Shown one piece after another: positions 23,021-37,074 of a stretch of DNA of 64,000 bases (position 1 is its first letter; every line of letters begins with the position of its first letter). Below the pieces are notes generated by a model, which was not told where the DNA came from, did not search any database, and saw only the letters and a program-made list of their open reading frames with translations. Made by a program: the position numbers and the translations under genes. Origin of the DNA: Ecdyonurus torrentis (taxonomy: Eukaryota; Arthropoda; Insecta; Ephemeroptera; Heptageniidae); the NCBI GenBank assembly GCA_949318235.1, contig OX439129.1, forward strand, positions 8,253,849 to 8,317,848. The letters run 5' to 3'.

Positions 23021-23051
<31 letters not shown>
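23021..23051. repeat. (CT)n microsatellite
   Basis: Uninterrupted CT run of about 30 bp. Confidence 0.95.
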
Positions 23052-23053
<2 letters not shown>

Positions 23054-23459
23054 TCAATTTATTCATACTTAATGATACTTTTTTTTAATTATCCCCATGA
23101 TTTTCAAAGCATAAATTTTCTTATTTTATAGTAAATAATAATAATAAAAGCATTAAAAACTAGGAACTTACAAAAATATTAAGCTATAAAATAAGGAAAT
23201 ATAATATTAATTTAAATATAAATATGATTAATATAAAACAAAAAGCTAAAATATATACTATCTGTATTTTCCGTTTTGCAAATAGGGTCTTATTAAACTA
23301 TATAATAGTCCCAGCACTTTATTATTACTTTATAGTATATTATAATATAATAGCAGGGCTGTGGTAAGAAACAAAACGGTGATAAAGCTAGCGGAAGACA
23401 CTCATCATCTTTGCGTGTACCGCTCTCTCTAAAATATTATTCTTATATTTATTTCTGTT

Positions 23460-23580
23460 AAATCTTGCGTGGAGCCTTAAGTCAAAATACACTGACATGT
23501 TGATGACATTAATTACCTGAGGGCCTCTTTGATTGGGGAGGAAATAATCAAACGTTGAATCGATTTCATTCACATACAAA
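23460..23580. promoter_or_regulatory. Possible TCF/homeodomain enhancer
   Basis: In about 110 bp there are CTTTGATTGG and AATCAAACG (opposite-facing TCF/LEF-like cores), ACATTAATTACC (homeodomain core) and GAATCGATTTC, in unique DNA that is GC-richer than its flanks. The minus strand is open here for 63 codons, but without coding features. Confidence 0.25.
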
Positions 23581-24515
23581 AATTTTGTTGTTTAAAAATG
23601 AAAGTGTATATAAAATATAAATCATAAAAAAAAACTTTTTGACAACATGCAATTATCTTCTACACTTTTATATATAGAGCTAAAAGTTTTGCACCATGTG
23701 AGATATAGAAAAGATTTATTTTCCTTTTAAAAACGGATAAATCAATGTGAATTACTTTATAATTAAGGCTTATTTTTCCATATTAAACGAACATTTATAA
23801 ACTCATATAGCAATTTGTATCCATATTTATGAAAATTGTATATTATATGAAAAGCTTGCAATATACTTTTTAAAGTAATTCTATAAAACGTTTCTAGTAT
23901 ATGTTTTTCTTAATTAGGTTACATTATAAATCGAAGTTTTTATTTTTATTAAATATTATAACTATCAAAACCTTTTGTTTTATTCTTATATCAATCGCTG
24001 AATTCATGAATCAAGCCTTTGAATTTTATTATACAAATAATGCATATAAAAATCGTTCGAGGGGACAAAAAAAGTGTGCCTTTACTTCTGATATAGCAAT
24101 TTAGTTCATGTTGTATTTTTTTTAAGTGAAGTGTGAGTGAGTGAGGCTAGGTGAGAGGTGAGTATACCATAACAAAGAGCACGTATAATCTTAGTGCGGG
24201 TCAGCGAACACCGTACAGAGAGAAACGTGCACCAAATACTGAGAGAGATTTACGTATCACAGTTTGAAATTTGAGCCATATTTTCACCGTTCTTAATCTA
24301 TGACTATTGTGTATGTGTATCACCTTTCAACTTTCTCACTCAAACTTAACTCAAAACATACACCAACCATAATATACTGTGATATAAATAATATCAGGAG
24401 TAAAGGAATCTTTTTTTGTCCCCTCAAACAATATTTTTTACGCATTTTTTTATTTTTCATAAAAAAAAATACTACATTATTCAAAGCAAATAGATTCTTA
24501 TGAATTCCAGTGAGA

Positions 24516-24519
<4 letters not shown>
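23581..24519. other. Intergenic DNA, no gene seen
   Basis: A unique patch of higher GC at 24125-24250 carries GTGAGTGAGTGAGGC-like words. No gene or repeat partner is supported. Confidence 0.5.

Positions 24520-24520
<1 letters not shown>

Positions 24521-24584
<64 letters not shown>
24521..24584. repeat. (AG)n microsatellite
   Basis: 64 bp of perfect AG. Confidence 0.97.
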
Positions 24585-24585
<1 letters not shown>

Positions 24586-24984
24586 ATAAATAATTAAATA
24601 TAGCTCAATAAGATTTATGGGATATCATCCAGTACAAGACAAAGTATAATTCTATAAAAATACTATGGATTCATCAGAAGTAATTTTTATACTCAAAAAA
24701 TAAAATGATATTTCTATATATTTTACTGTTTCAGTCGTATAAATCCTTTTAAGTACAGGCTAAATGACACACATATTTATAATAAAATGCTCTACTATTT
24801 ATTTGTAAGTTTTTTCCTCTCATTCTTCGAAATTACATACATTATTAAATGGTTAAATAATATTTATTAAGAATTATAAAAATAAATCTGAGAATTTGAC
24901 TTTTTTCCTTTTGATTACAAAGTGTTTAGTGTGTGTTTAAATTGTGTGACTGTGGGTCATTTCCAAGGTAGTGTTTTCTTACGA

Positions 24985-25085
24985 CGCGCCACCTCGCCGC
25001 AGGCTTGAATTTTAAATGTGGGAGATGAAAGAGTGAATCACGGCGCCAACTGATTCATCCTGCATGGCGCCATTAGTCGGTTATC
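24985..25085. promoter_or_regulatory. GC-rich island with paired GGCGCCA
   Basis: ACGACGCGCCACCTCGCCGC is followed by CACGGCGCCAACTGATTC and GCATGGCGCCATTAG. Repeated GGCGCCA and ATGGCGCCAT words in unique sequence suggest a promoter or conserved non-coding element. No TATA box or obvious transcript is attached. Confidence 0.25.
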
Positions 25086-25205
25086 AAATTTATAAACTGT
25101 AAAGGTCTACCAAGGATAATATTTTTTAAATATTAATTTTGAGTATTAAAATTAGTGTTAAAATGGTGCTGAACTGCATTTTTTCTTCATATTATATAGG
25201 ATTAT

Positions 25206-25318
25206 ATGACGTTCACGTATAACCCTTTTTTCTGCTACTAAAATGACGATCAACTACGGTTATTCAAATGTAATGCGCATTTTTTGGTGCTAGAAAACAG
25301 GGTTTACGAACAACACTA
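25206..25318 (-). mobile_element. Foldback MITE, family G copy 2
   Basis: Read on the minus strand, it follows copy 1 (11127-11238) along its whole length: GTTCGTAAACCCTGTT, AAAAAATGCGCATT, TTGATCGTCATTTTAG. The other end has drifted (AAGGGTTATACGTGAACG), so its terminal repeat is no longer perfect. Confidence 0.85.
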
Positions 25319-26148
25319 TAATTTTCTATAGTATTTTTTGGGTTTAAGTGACACAAAATTATAATTATAACAGATTTGCAAATTAGTTTTTCTGATCGCG
25401 GGTGATTCAACTTTTTCATTTATATTCTGAATGCTTTGAACCCAAGACTACAATATAATCAAATACAAATATAATTTGTATTTCTTTTACAAGCATTTTC
25501 ACAAAATACAGTATGAAAAGAACCTCTTTAATTTATTTACATATATAATAAAAGTTATCTTTAAATCTGGAGTGTATCTATTTTATTTTTCCCTTTCCTT
25601 TTCTTCCCATTCTTACATAAAAATCACATTTTTTCCTTGATAACTTATTTTACTCACTATATAAAACAATATAAATATAAAAGCAATACAGTATTCTCCA
25701 CACGCCAAAATATAAGAGGGATATTTTTATCTAAAGAATGTATTTTTAAAAAAACGTATTTAAATTTTTTTCTTCTATATGATATCGATTTCAAAGTGGT
25801 GACTTACAACGGATATTGGTAAATACATAAAATTTAATGTTACTATACTTGTATATAGAGTTTTGCTATATTGTAATATACCACTAAATATTATACAATT
25901 TAAATATGCAGGAACATCTCGTGGTGCGAATTAGCATTTTCTTTCCTGAACTTAATGCGAGACCGGCACGCGCTCGCTCGCTTGCTCGACATTTGCATAA
26001 ACTTTTCTTATACATGGTATATAGCCTGCAAGGCATATCAGTAGTATAATATAGGCTGGTCTTTAATATATACACATACATATTATAGTATTCGTAGAAT
26101 TTTAACTGTTTACTATTACTTAACTGTATGTAAGTATTACTTCTGTAT

Positions 26149-26154
<6 letters not shown>
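25319..26154. other. Intergenic DNA, no gene seen
   Basis: A GC-richer unique spot at 25945-26000 contains GCACGCGCTCGCTCGCTTGC. Nothing else is recognisable. Confidence 0.5.

Positions 26155-26217
<63 letters not shown>
26155..26217. repeat. (TA)n microsatellite
   Basis: About 63 bp of perfect TA. Confidence 0.97.
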
Positions 26218-26220
<3 letters not shown>

Positions 26221-26474
26221 CACTTTTATATACCCGTGTGTCTCGCAAAGTATTATAGACAAAAATTGAGTTATTGAAAATATTATTGTGTATAATATAT
26301 AGAATTTCAATAATATCACATAGCAATGCTTATACATATATATTTTTATGATAAAAATACAAAGAAATGAAATTTTGAAACGAGAGTAGATAGGAGAGAA
26401 AATCATTTAGGGTTTTTATTTCATTTTTCAAGTGCGCAATATATGCACGTGGAAAAATATATTAAAACTACGAT

Positions 26475-26576
26475 AGTGCATTGTTGAGCACGGAGATCAT
26501 TGATACATAATTATTATATGATCTGCATAATTATATTTTATGTATTAATGCTCTTTCTGTTCAACAATGCATCACT
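26475..26576. mobile_element. 102-bp foldback MITE
   Basis: AGTGCATTGTTGAGCA (26475) pairs with TTCAACAATGCATCACT (ending 26576), with a 3-base offset at the tip. Inner TGATACATAA / TTATGTATTA also pair. Confidence 0.72.
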
Positions 26577-26659
26577 CTCTATAAAATATGATAAGTTTTT
26601 AAAAATTTAAAGGTTAGTTATTTTTAAAACGATCATAATCACATATTTCATTTCATGCT

Positions 26660-26845
26660 AACTTGAAATTTCCTATATTTAAATCACAGTATGCGCAGTA
26701 TAATGATGCAAAGGGGTTGATTAATGATAGGAAGGATGCTCGTTTTCTTTTATTAGTTTTGCATAAATTGCAGGCGGTCAGTTGAGGAAATATTGTTTCA
26801 CGTTTCACCCTCCATCGGTGGTGCAGCAAGAGTGGTTTCGTGCAT
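26660..26845. promoter_or_regulatory. Possible conserved non-coding element
   Basis: A unique, GC-richer segment with TATGCGCAGTA, ATGATGCAAAGG, TTGATTAATGATAGG and CCATCGGTGG. Homeodomain/POU-like words are concentrated here relative to the flanks. The minus strand is open for 70 codons with no recognisable domain. Confidence 0.22.
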
Positions 26846-27450
26846 GAAATATGTTCATCACTCATTTACCTTTATTTCTTATATAACATTGCATGCATTT
26901 ACACAAAAAAGAACATTATTGATATTTTTTATATATTAGTGGGAAGATTAATCAAGAAACTGTCTCTTTTTTTATTACAAACACAACATTTTTTTTTTTT
27001 ACACATTTATATACAATATTAATAATGCAGTTTTTATAACGATTGTTTGTTATTTGCCAGCAGTTAAACGCCGTTTAGATTAAGCAGAGATTAATTAGTA
27101 TCTTTTTGAAAAGTCATATTATGTATAGTGTATCAGTATTGCAAAAAAATAAATGCAATAACATACTATACTTAATGCGTGTAGTATAGTGATTCAGTTA
27201 CAAACAAATTATAAAAGTGATCAATAGATATAACTATAACTTAAAAGAAGCAAGTTTTTCTTTAAAGCATATATCACATTTTATTAAAAGTAAATATTTC
27301 AATGACTTATCTCTCTATATATAACACAAAAAGTAATACGATGAAAAAGATCCCTGAAGGGGACTCTATGCCCCAAACAGTCCATCCATATCGTATAACA
27401 CAAAACTTACAACACGCGCTATTCTTAAATATAAAAATAGGGCTAACGCG

Positions 27451-27643
27451 GCAATTTGGTACTTCTGCAATCTCCACGGGTGCAATTTTGGCACATGCGT
27501 GCAATCTCCGCCGCGCCTATACTAATATCACACCTGTGCAGGCAAAGTGTATAAAAGATTAAAAGATGTTTCAAAAGAGAGGAGCGTGGAGAATGCAGAT
27601 GTATCAAAATTGCACCCACGGAGATTGCAGTAGTACCAAATGC
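27451..27643. mobile_element. 193-bp foldback MITE
   Basis: GCAATTTGGTACTTCTGCAA on the left pairs with TTGCAGTAGTACCAAATGC on the right, and TCTCCACGGGTGCAATTTTG pairs with AAAATTGCACCCACGGAGA. The 110-bp centre is CpG-containing (CTCCGCCGCGCC). Chance open frames on both strands cross it. Confidence 0.85.
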
Positions 27644-27983
27644 TACTTAAATAATAGTTAGTTGAACTTATGTAAATTTAACTAACAATTAAACAACAAA
27701 ATAAAACAATGCACATAATAATTTCACATAAAAAAGTAATAATTTTCTATATAAATATTTGCTCATATTTCTAATGGGCGGTTCCGAAATAAATTATATT
27801 AAAATAAGGTTTAATTATAGTCTCAGTTTTGTTAAATAGGATTGTTAAACCCTCACAACACCTTAATAAAGTTATTAGTTATTACTTATTACTCTCCTCC
27901 CTTAGTTAAATAATAAAATAATTGAATTGTTTGCTATATATCATGTCAAAATATTAACTGTATTTTGGAAACTCTATTTACTG

Positions 27984-29035
<1,052 letters not shown>

Positions 29036-29075
29036 TTGCGCTTCAACGCCATACTTGAGCAGTAAATAACATTGA
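29036..29075 (+). mobile_element. Fragment of family C repeat
   Basis: TTCAACGCCATACTTGAGCA and AGTAAATAACATTG match the start of the family C copies at 33029, 34179 and 44953. Only about 40 bp remain. Confidence 0.5.
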
Positions 29076-29496
29076 AAAAATGGTAAATTAAAAACCTAAA
29101 AACATTGCTCGTGGACTTTGTTGTTTTTTTATATATAAATGTGCTAAAATAAGTTGTTTACAACCCGAGAAATAATAAAATTATACAGGAACACATTTAT
29201 TTTTCTCATATGAAAAAGTCCAAAAATGACATATTTATCTTCTTATATATATTGAAATTTCATGCAACCATGGCACCCACACCATATAATATATTAACGG
29301 TGAACATATTGCAATCCTCTTTCAAAACAATGCATAAGCTACCAAACTTTGATAATGAGTACTTATATATAAAACTATAATGAATTTAAAAATCAGGACG
29401 ATAGTCGTAGAGTTTGTCACTCGCAACGCACGCGTTCTTTATAGTACAAACCTCTCATATATAATAGTTATATGATTTGAGTACGAGAGATCTGAC

Positions 29497-29625
29497 CACT
29501 GCGGAATATCATATTTCAGTCGCAGTGAAATATACAGCCTCAGAGATGGACATAACCATTGATGTCATCGTCAATCCCACAGAAGTTGCCTTATTTTCAA
29601 TCACCCTAATTTGTGAGACTAAAGA
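29497..29625. mobile_element. Short hairpin and family D half-copy
   Basis: CACTGCG and CGCAGTG (29497-29528) form a small hairpin. From about 29572, AAGTTGCCTTATTTTCAA and AATTTGTGAGACTA follow the right arm of the family D MITEs. Confidence 0.4.
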
Positions 29626-29976
29626 TAATATATAGGTGAATTAAGAAATGTACACATGCACTTTAAAAAAAAGTGGATTACTTTAGTTATATGAATACTA
29701 ACTTATTTAAGATAAACACTTTTTAAGTTATTATGAGTCGCTAAAATAAAATGCTTTTCAAGCAAATTATTAACAGTAGCTATTTTAACTTAAAATAGCT
29801 TTAAAAAATTAAAACAACTTAAATTAGCTATTTTTAATAACTTGCTAAATGCATTATTTTAGCTACTCGTAATAACTTAAAAGTGATAATCTTCAATAAG
29901 TTAGGATTCGTAACTATATATAAAGTAATGTTCCAGCTCATGATGTATAGCAGTTTGTTTAGAGTGCAGTAGTCCT

Positions 29977-30323
29977 TTAAAGCCATAGACCACATAAAAC
30001 AAAATAAGCTTTTTAATGAATAAACACGAAATGGGATATTTAAAACTGTGGACAATTTTTACCAGAATGTTAATGTAGCCCCACGATAGAACGTGAAAAT
30101 ACTGTAATGTATGCAATTTGCGTGACTATTCATATGTTTATGACGTCAGAAACATGCAAATATTAATATGAAAATGTTGTGCGGGTTGCATAAATTGAAA
30201 TTTCTGATCACTGCTATACGTAGCTACAGTTGGGTTTTGTGACAAACTAAAGTTATTTATGTAAGTCCCATCAAGTGTTTTGTGATATAAATGCTAATGT
30301 TTTTCTCTGGTCTATTCCTTTAA
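29977..30323 (+). mobile_element. TTAA-flanked MITE, family B copy 1
   Basis: The element begins TTAAAGCCATAGACC and ends GGTCTATTCCTTTAA, so AG[CG][AC]ATAGACC terminal repeats sit between TTAA tetranucleotides, the target choice of piggyBac-type transposases. The body carries TTTTTACCAGAATG, TGACGTCA (30141-30148), TTGTGCGGGTTGCATAAA and CTACAGTTGGGTTTTG, shared by copies at 31652, 37547 and 61644. No transposase is encoded. Confidence 0.85.
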
Positions 30324-30452
30324 ATCACCATACATGCCAATCATTTGTGTTGCATAAAGCCCAAAAATTAAGTGAATTTCTGATACAGGTGATACATGAA
30401 AATAGAGACTTCCAAAATTATGGTTATAAGATAAGAGGTCGTTCTATAAACT

Positions 30453-30725
30453 ACACACAAATATTGAGCCAGCTTCAAAAATGTTCCTTTGTTATAAACA
30501 GCGGATTGTGTTACATAAATATGGTCGATCGTTGTTATTTCTTCTTTTAGAACTTTGAACTTGATAAGAATAAAAGAAACTTTCCCCAAAAAAGTGCCAG
30601 TCTCAATATGCGACTCACTTTTATCGGCTCAAAAAACAAGAACAACCAATGAATGTGTCTTATTTTGTTGGTCAGCCAATCACTGTTATTGAGATTCACT
30701 TTACTTTACAGAACTAGCTAAGATT
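30453..30725 (+). mobile_element. Dispersed repeat (family L) copy 2
   Basis: AATATTGAGCCAGCTTCAAA, CGTTGTTATTTCTTC, TTTTATCGGCTCAAAAAA and GTCAGCCAATCACTG align with 19500-20190, where the first part is separated by about 430 extra bp. No terminal repeats are visible, so the class is unknown. Confidence 0.6.
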
Positions 30726-31651
30726 ATCAAAAGCCTCCCACGGTTGTTATCATTAACAAAAAGTTATTACATATCACAAAAAAATTGCTTATAGTAACCC
30801 TATTATACGCGTATCCTGCTAAACTATATTGCAAAAAGAAAAAAAAATTAATCATCTAATAACTTTTAATCAGCTGATCACCATTATATTGACAACCATC
30901 GTTAAATCTAATAAAAAAAATACGTATATAATATTAAAATATATTAGCCTGTAAATTTGTATACCGTTACTAAGAACACATCTTGAAATGATATTAAATA
31001 TATTTAAAAACATTAAAATCTTTATACCTGGAACGACATAATAACGAGAAAAGTATTAAATATAAGTTTAACATATTTAACTATATCACAAATCATCAAG
31101 TACTTTACATTTTAGTTATTAAAGGTTGTTTTTTTCTATGTCCGTATAGAATCAAAATCAACATTAAAATAAAATTACATTTTATTGTACTCAACATCTC
31201 ATTAATTTTCATAAATGGATTTTTAAGAAAAAAATATATATTACACAATTTAAAATTACAAAGAATTATTTTGAATTAATTTTTCAGTATATAAAAAAAT
31301 TTAAAGATATAACATTAATCTATAAGGGTGTTATTATTTACAAGTTTTTGTTATACTTTTATATATAGATTATTTTTGAACATGCAACAACTTTGCGAAT
31401 TTTTTTTCTTGATCATAAGTTAATTGAAAATTTTGAAGAAGAAAAAACTAGTAGATAATTTTCCTTAAATTAAATTATGTTTTTCCTGCTTTATTGCTTT
31501 GTAATTGAGGAAAGTTATTAAAAATTATTTAAAACGTAAAGGTTACCTATTTTATAGAAATTTCTCTCTCAATCTCTCTATATAAATTCAATTACTTAAT
31601 TCGTATTTAATTACTACAAGGGGATCTAATATTATATTTGGTCTGAATTAT

Positions 31652-31961
31652 ACTAAAGTTATAGACCACATGAAATAGCATGTGCTTTTTAATAGTAAAA
31701 CACAAAATTGGATCTCCAAAACTGATGACAATTTTTACCAGAATGTAAATGTCACCCCACAAGAGAGCGTGAAAATTCTGTGAACCATATATTATGCTAT
31801 TTGCGTTGACAATTTTGCTTTCTGACGTCAGAAACTGGCCAAATTTTTATGATCACTGCTACGGCGCTACAGTTGGGTTTTGAAACAAGCTAATATAATT
31901 TCTGTAAGTCTAATCAAGTGTTTTGTGATATAAATATGTTTTCTAATGGTCTATGCCTTAA
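31652..31961 (+). mobile_element. TTAA MITE, family B copy 2
   Basis: Same order of blocks as 29977-30323: ATAGACCACATGAAATA, TTTTTACCAGAATG, TGACGTCA (31823-31830), CTACAGTTGGGTTTTG, AAGTGTTTTGTGATATAAAT, ending GGTCTATGCCTTAA. The left TTAA has mutated to CTAA. Confidence 0.82.
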
Positions 31962-32084
31962 ATAGCTTATTATTTCTGTTAATAGGTAGCTCATTATTTT
32001 TATTCATTAATTATTGTCATGTCCATTATGACGTCACAGGAAGTCACCCTATATACAAAACTCCCCTGATGCATCATTGAAGCA

Positions 32085-32215
32085 TCCCTCTCAATTAATT
32101 TCCTCGGTTAATTAATCGAGTAGCTCTCTCTCTCTCTCCCTCTCAGGTAACAATAGCGTTATTTCACGCCTCAACTCGACATTTAACATCTAAACAAAAG
32201 CATCACGGGGTGCGT
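32085..32215. promoter_or_regulatory. Unique GC-richer patch
   Basis: CTCAATTAATTTCC, GGTTAATTAATCGAG and a CT run precede a CCCTCTCAGGTAAC word. It could be regulatory DNA. The CAG|GT-like word is probably fortuitous, since no frame flanks it. Confidence 0.15.
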
Positions 32216-32800
32216 TTGCCAACCAGGGAAGTTTCAATTTTAATCCAAAAAGTAAAACATAAGGGATGATGTTTAGGACTGCATGTGGCGAGCAATTATT
32301 TTTCTACAAGATTTCTTTGACTTAAAATTTTTCACAATAAAAACTTTTTTTTTCCCTTCCTTAACAGATGCTTTATATTTTACTCCAGGTATAGGAATTT
32401 TTGTTAAACTTTTTGTAAATATATTCTCGCAACGGTTAAATAATGAGACCGGAACCTTGTTTTACAGCAATATATACGCCAATCCTTTATCATGTAGTTT
32501 GGGGCTTTATTCTTTCAAACCGGAATCGGGAGCGGAGAACATTTTATTATTATATTTATTTTTCTATAGGACTTCTATTATTATGTGCAAAATTCATATT
32601 TAACTTTTGTGTTTAAAACCTCAATATGTAATTTAATTACTTAAATTGTTTTACAAATAGATTAAAACCATAGCAATGAGCATTTAAAGTTATGGTAAAC
32701 ATCACTTAAACATAATTATTTAATAATAATGATATAGCTAACATTGTGAGCAAAGTGCTTTTAGTTTGTGAGCAACTGTTGTTACCACCAGAAGTCTCCA

Positions 32801-32975
<175 letters not shown>

Positions 32976-33028
32976 ATAGTTGCTGTTTAATTGTTTTTGC
33001 TGTTGTTGTTTTGAGTAATTCTCACCCA

Positions 33029-33325
33029 GGGTAATTACATTCATCTTAAAACCAACGCCATAAGTGAGTAATAAATAGCATGGGCTGGTATGTGAAGAAA
33101 GTGGCAAATTTTGCCAGTTTAAAAATACTTATCAGTTTTTTTAGGAAATTGATGCTATTTAAAAGTTAAATTATAGGTTTTAAAGTAAGCAAAAATGATA
33201 ATAATGACAAAAAATAAATTAAAGAATAGTGAAAACCCATGTTTGTCCTATGCTAAGCAATGTTATTTGTTACTCAATTATGGCATCGAAGTGCATTTAT
33301 TATGACGTCATGCGCACACACCCTA
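33029..33325 (+). mobile_element. Dispersed repeat, family C copy 1
   Basis: Shared ordered blocks with 34179 and 44953: AACGCCATAAGTGAGTAATA, GGCTGGTATGTG, AAATTTTGCC, GTTTGTCCTATGCTAAGCAA, ATGGCATCGAAGTGCATTTA, ending at TGACGTCA (33303-33310). No inverted ends were found, so it may be half of a foldback or a SINE-like unit. Confidence 0.72.
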
Positions 33326-34178
33326 TACACCTTTACTTGTACAAGAGCCTGGTGTTGGTGTTATAAAAAGGAGAAAAAACACAAAATAATAACAAAAAAG
33401 ACCGTACAAACAAAATTGTGATATTTTAGGTATATATACATGTGAATTTTTTTTATATTTATCCACGTAATATTATATTTTAAATGTAAAAAATGTTATT
33501 ATATAAACAAAATATAATTTTGTTTCTAAAAATATACGACAAAAAAAATTTGTAATTTCGTAACTGTAGAGAGCAAGGTGTAATTATCATGCAAATGGTG
33601 GCAATATCAAGTTAAGTAAACACGTCATGAAAACCTTTTCTCTCTCTCTCTCTCTAACTAAAAATATTTTTTTAGTATATAGCTTTGCCATGAAATTTGT
33701 CGCGTTCTTTGCGAAGTATAAAATATCCCCATCATCATCATCAACAACATTTTATATATATAACAGCTATACTAAAAGTGAGCAACACAAAAATTAAACT
33801 GCTATATATACTCTGCTGCTACTGTTGGGATATATTTACATAATAAAAATTACCCTCACGTGTTAAAACTTTGAAAAATATATAAAGTTGGCATATCAAA
33901 GTGCTTGCCATTAACTCATTAACGTGGGCGATATTTTTATAATATCGAATTTTTTTGTTTTTTTAAGTATAAAAATATGTATCATGTATTTTGTTGTGGG
34001 CGTTATTAGTATTTATATTTTTTTTTAAATAAAAAATGTTAAAGCTAAATGGTAAAAATATATAAAAAATTAATGTCATTCCATTATTATTTATTACACT
34101 ATATTATATCATAATCAATAAATGAAAAAAAAATTCTGGGGTTATTTGCAGTTAAAAAAAATATTCTGAAAGCTGTAA

Positions 34179-34490
34179 GGGTGGTTGCATACATACAAAA
34201 TTCAACGCTATATGTGAGCACAAAATAACATTGGCCAGTATGTGGGAAAATGACAAATTTGGGTAAAGTTTAAAACAATTCACAAATTTATTAATATTAA
34301 TACCATTGATGCTGTTGTTAACAGGTTGAATTAGGTGTTCAAGTATATGCGAGACAAAAAAAATCAAACTATTTTTTCAAAGAAAATAGCCAAATACTAC
34401 GTTTGTCTTATGCTGAGCAATGTTATTCAATGCTCCGATATGGCCTCAAAGCGCATTCAGTATGATATCATGCATGCGCATAACACCAGA
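34179..34490 (+). mobile_element. Dispersed repeat, family C copy 2
   Basis: Diverged copy with TTCAACGCTATATGTGAGCA, GGCCAGTATGTGGGAAAATG, GTTTGTCTTATGCTGAGCAA and ATGGCCTCAAAGCGCATTCA. The terminal TGACGTCA is mutated to TGATATCA. Confidence 0.7.
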
Positions 34491-35039
34491 TATTGCAACA
34501 TAAGAAATTCACAATCAGAAATTAACTTATAATTATAAAACAAGGAATTATTTCAATTAAAAAAAAAACATTCTGGAAAATATATATAAAAATCAAAATT
34601 ATAGTAAAAAATAATTTTATTTTTATAGATTGAATCAACAATGATCATATTATATAGTTTCTCTATTCCATGATATATGCCGCGCGCGAGGTTCATGCTT
34701 TTGCCATTTCACGAAAATTTATAAAATATAGATAATCACAAAGATATATCTTGATCCTTATAATAAAAATGCTTATCAATAATAATCATTAAAAAAAAAA
34801 CTTCCTGCATTCTCAAAAAAAGTCGATTAATATAACAATATCGATCATTGAAATCGATTATATAAAAATTTCTTTGATGCCACATAGTAAATAATATATA
34901 TATATATAAAAAAAGTACGCTGTGACAGTGTGTATATTTATTTATATTCAAAGTATTAGCTTGAGATTTGCATAGCCCGCTCTCTGGGGAGCATAGAAGG
35001 GCACATCAGTCACTCAAAGTGATGAATTATGCAAGATGC

Positions 35040-35130
35040 GCGGAGCAAAGAGACATACACAGAGAGAGAGAGAGGGAGGGAGGATGATGTAGTTGACACC
35101 TCGCTTCACCGCCTTTACTAATATAACACA
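35040..35130. other. AG-rich and GC-richer unique patch
   Basis: An AG/GGGA stretch is followed by TTGACACCTCGCTTCACCGC. It may be regulatory; it is not coding. Confidence 0.15.
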
Positions 35131-35519
35131 TTTAATCGACAATTAAGTGAAGTAACATTTCTGAATTATTTATATTTATACATGTTTTATATAAGTATAC
35201 TGGGGAAAGTGAGATAATATAAAACTTAACTGCTTATGTTTTGTGTACATGCAGTACACCCTTTGATAAAGTAGCCCTTTATACACAATGCTTTTAATTT
35301 ATATACTTGAATATCAGATATTTAATTTCTGATATCAATACATATTATAGCATAATATAAATAATCTATAAAATGCTGTTTACAGTATAACACTTCTATT
35401 CAATAAAATATTTTCAAATCTAGTGTCTAAAATAATTGTAAAAAAAATTAAAAAATATTATTAATTGTTGATATAATATTTCAGCAATATTTCTTTGAGC
35501 AAAATAATACGGCAGATAT

Positions 35520-35525
<6 letters not shown>

Positions 35526-35585
<60 letters not shown>
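35526..35585. repeat. (CT)n microsatellite
   Basis: 60 bp of perfect CT. Confidence 0.97.
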
Positions 35586-35588
<3 letters not shown>

Positions 35589-36338
35589 ACAATGTAGATA
35601 TGGCCAGCTCATCAATAATCATTAGTTATTTCAATTCTTTTCCTCTCCCCCTCCCTTTATTTTTAGTTTTTCCCTACTTTCATTAAAAAATTTACATCTG
35701 TAATCCTTTGGTTTTAAACATACCACGCATTTTGATACAAAAACTTAATTGAAATTTACATTTTTTTCTTTCTCTCTCTAATTTCAAAAGATATTTCCCT
35801 CTATTTATATAATAATGTAATTTATAAATGAAAGCTGTGATTGCCTAAAATCTACATATATATTGATGACAAAAAAAAGTGAGAAGGTTTTGTCTTAATT
35901 GCGTTCTGCGTGGGTTGCAAACATATCTCGCGGTTTAAAATTTAATTATCTTCTCTTGCTTAATATAATATCATTTGAATGTCTTTGCTAGCTAATTGCT
36001 TTGATGCTTTACGTGATGGGAATTTTATATCCCTCAAAATTCAGAACTATACGTATATACGAGAATTTTACGTATCTATAAAGGATGCGAAAAACTAGAA
36101 TAATATAAAAGAAAGAGGAGGGATTTCAAATTGATTAAAACGAAAGAACGAGTGAGTAAATTTTCAACACAATTACTGAACATACGTAAAAATGAAATAG
36201 CCCACATTAGCTATTGTATATTATATGGTTGAAATTTATCTCAACAAAGTTACTTTACATCCATATCAATGCATATATATTAGCAACCATAACGTAAAAC
36301 TATTATCAAGAAAATAATGATTTTTTTAACATAATGCA

Positions 36339-36385
<47 letters not shown>

Positions 36386-37025
36386 GTCTCTCTCTCAACA
36401 TTATTATTTTTAATATTAAATGAATATTAAATGAAAAATAAATAATAAAAAAATAAAGAAATTCATTTCTTTCAACATATCTATAAAGGGATGCGGATTA
36501 AAGAAAATTGAGGTGGTAAAATCTTTTATGTTTTTCTTTTCGGTAACGTATAATATACGTATATATACATATATTAAATATATTAATTCTATAAACATGA
36601 ATTTAAACTATACACCTCATAAAAACTTACTATATTGAAGTGAAAGTGTTTCTTATTGGCATTTTAAAATAATTAATCCAATTTGTGTGTATGTTTATTT
36701 TTAACTATATATATTTTACAGAAGAAAATACACTCATAAAGAAAAAAAAAGTAAATGGTATAATAAATTATTTAAAATCTCAAAGGGGAACGAAAAAAAA
36801 CACTTTTAAATCTATCAATAAAATGTTTTAAACAATTTCCTCAATTGAATTCACGAATAAACAAGAAGAAACATTCGTTTTATTATTTATATGACAGATT
36901 CAGGAATTGAGAAAGTAAAAGCTATTTAAGTTTATAGGGAGAATAAGAGACGAGAAAGGGGGTGATTGATACACATGAATTATGTACATAACACGTGTTT
37001 GGGGGTTGTTATGTCTATTACCCTC

Positions 37026-37074
<49 letters not shown>

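Noticed and set aside
30275..30589. Frames of 91 and 73 codons on opposite strands
   Set aside because: Both overlap the end of a family B MITE and the start of a family L repeat; no coding signature.
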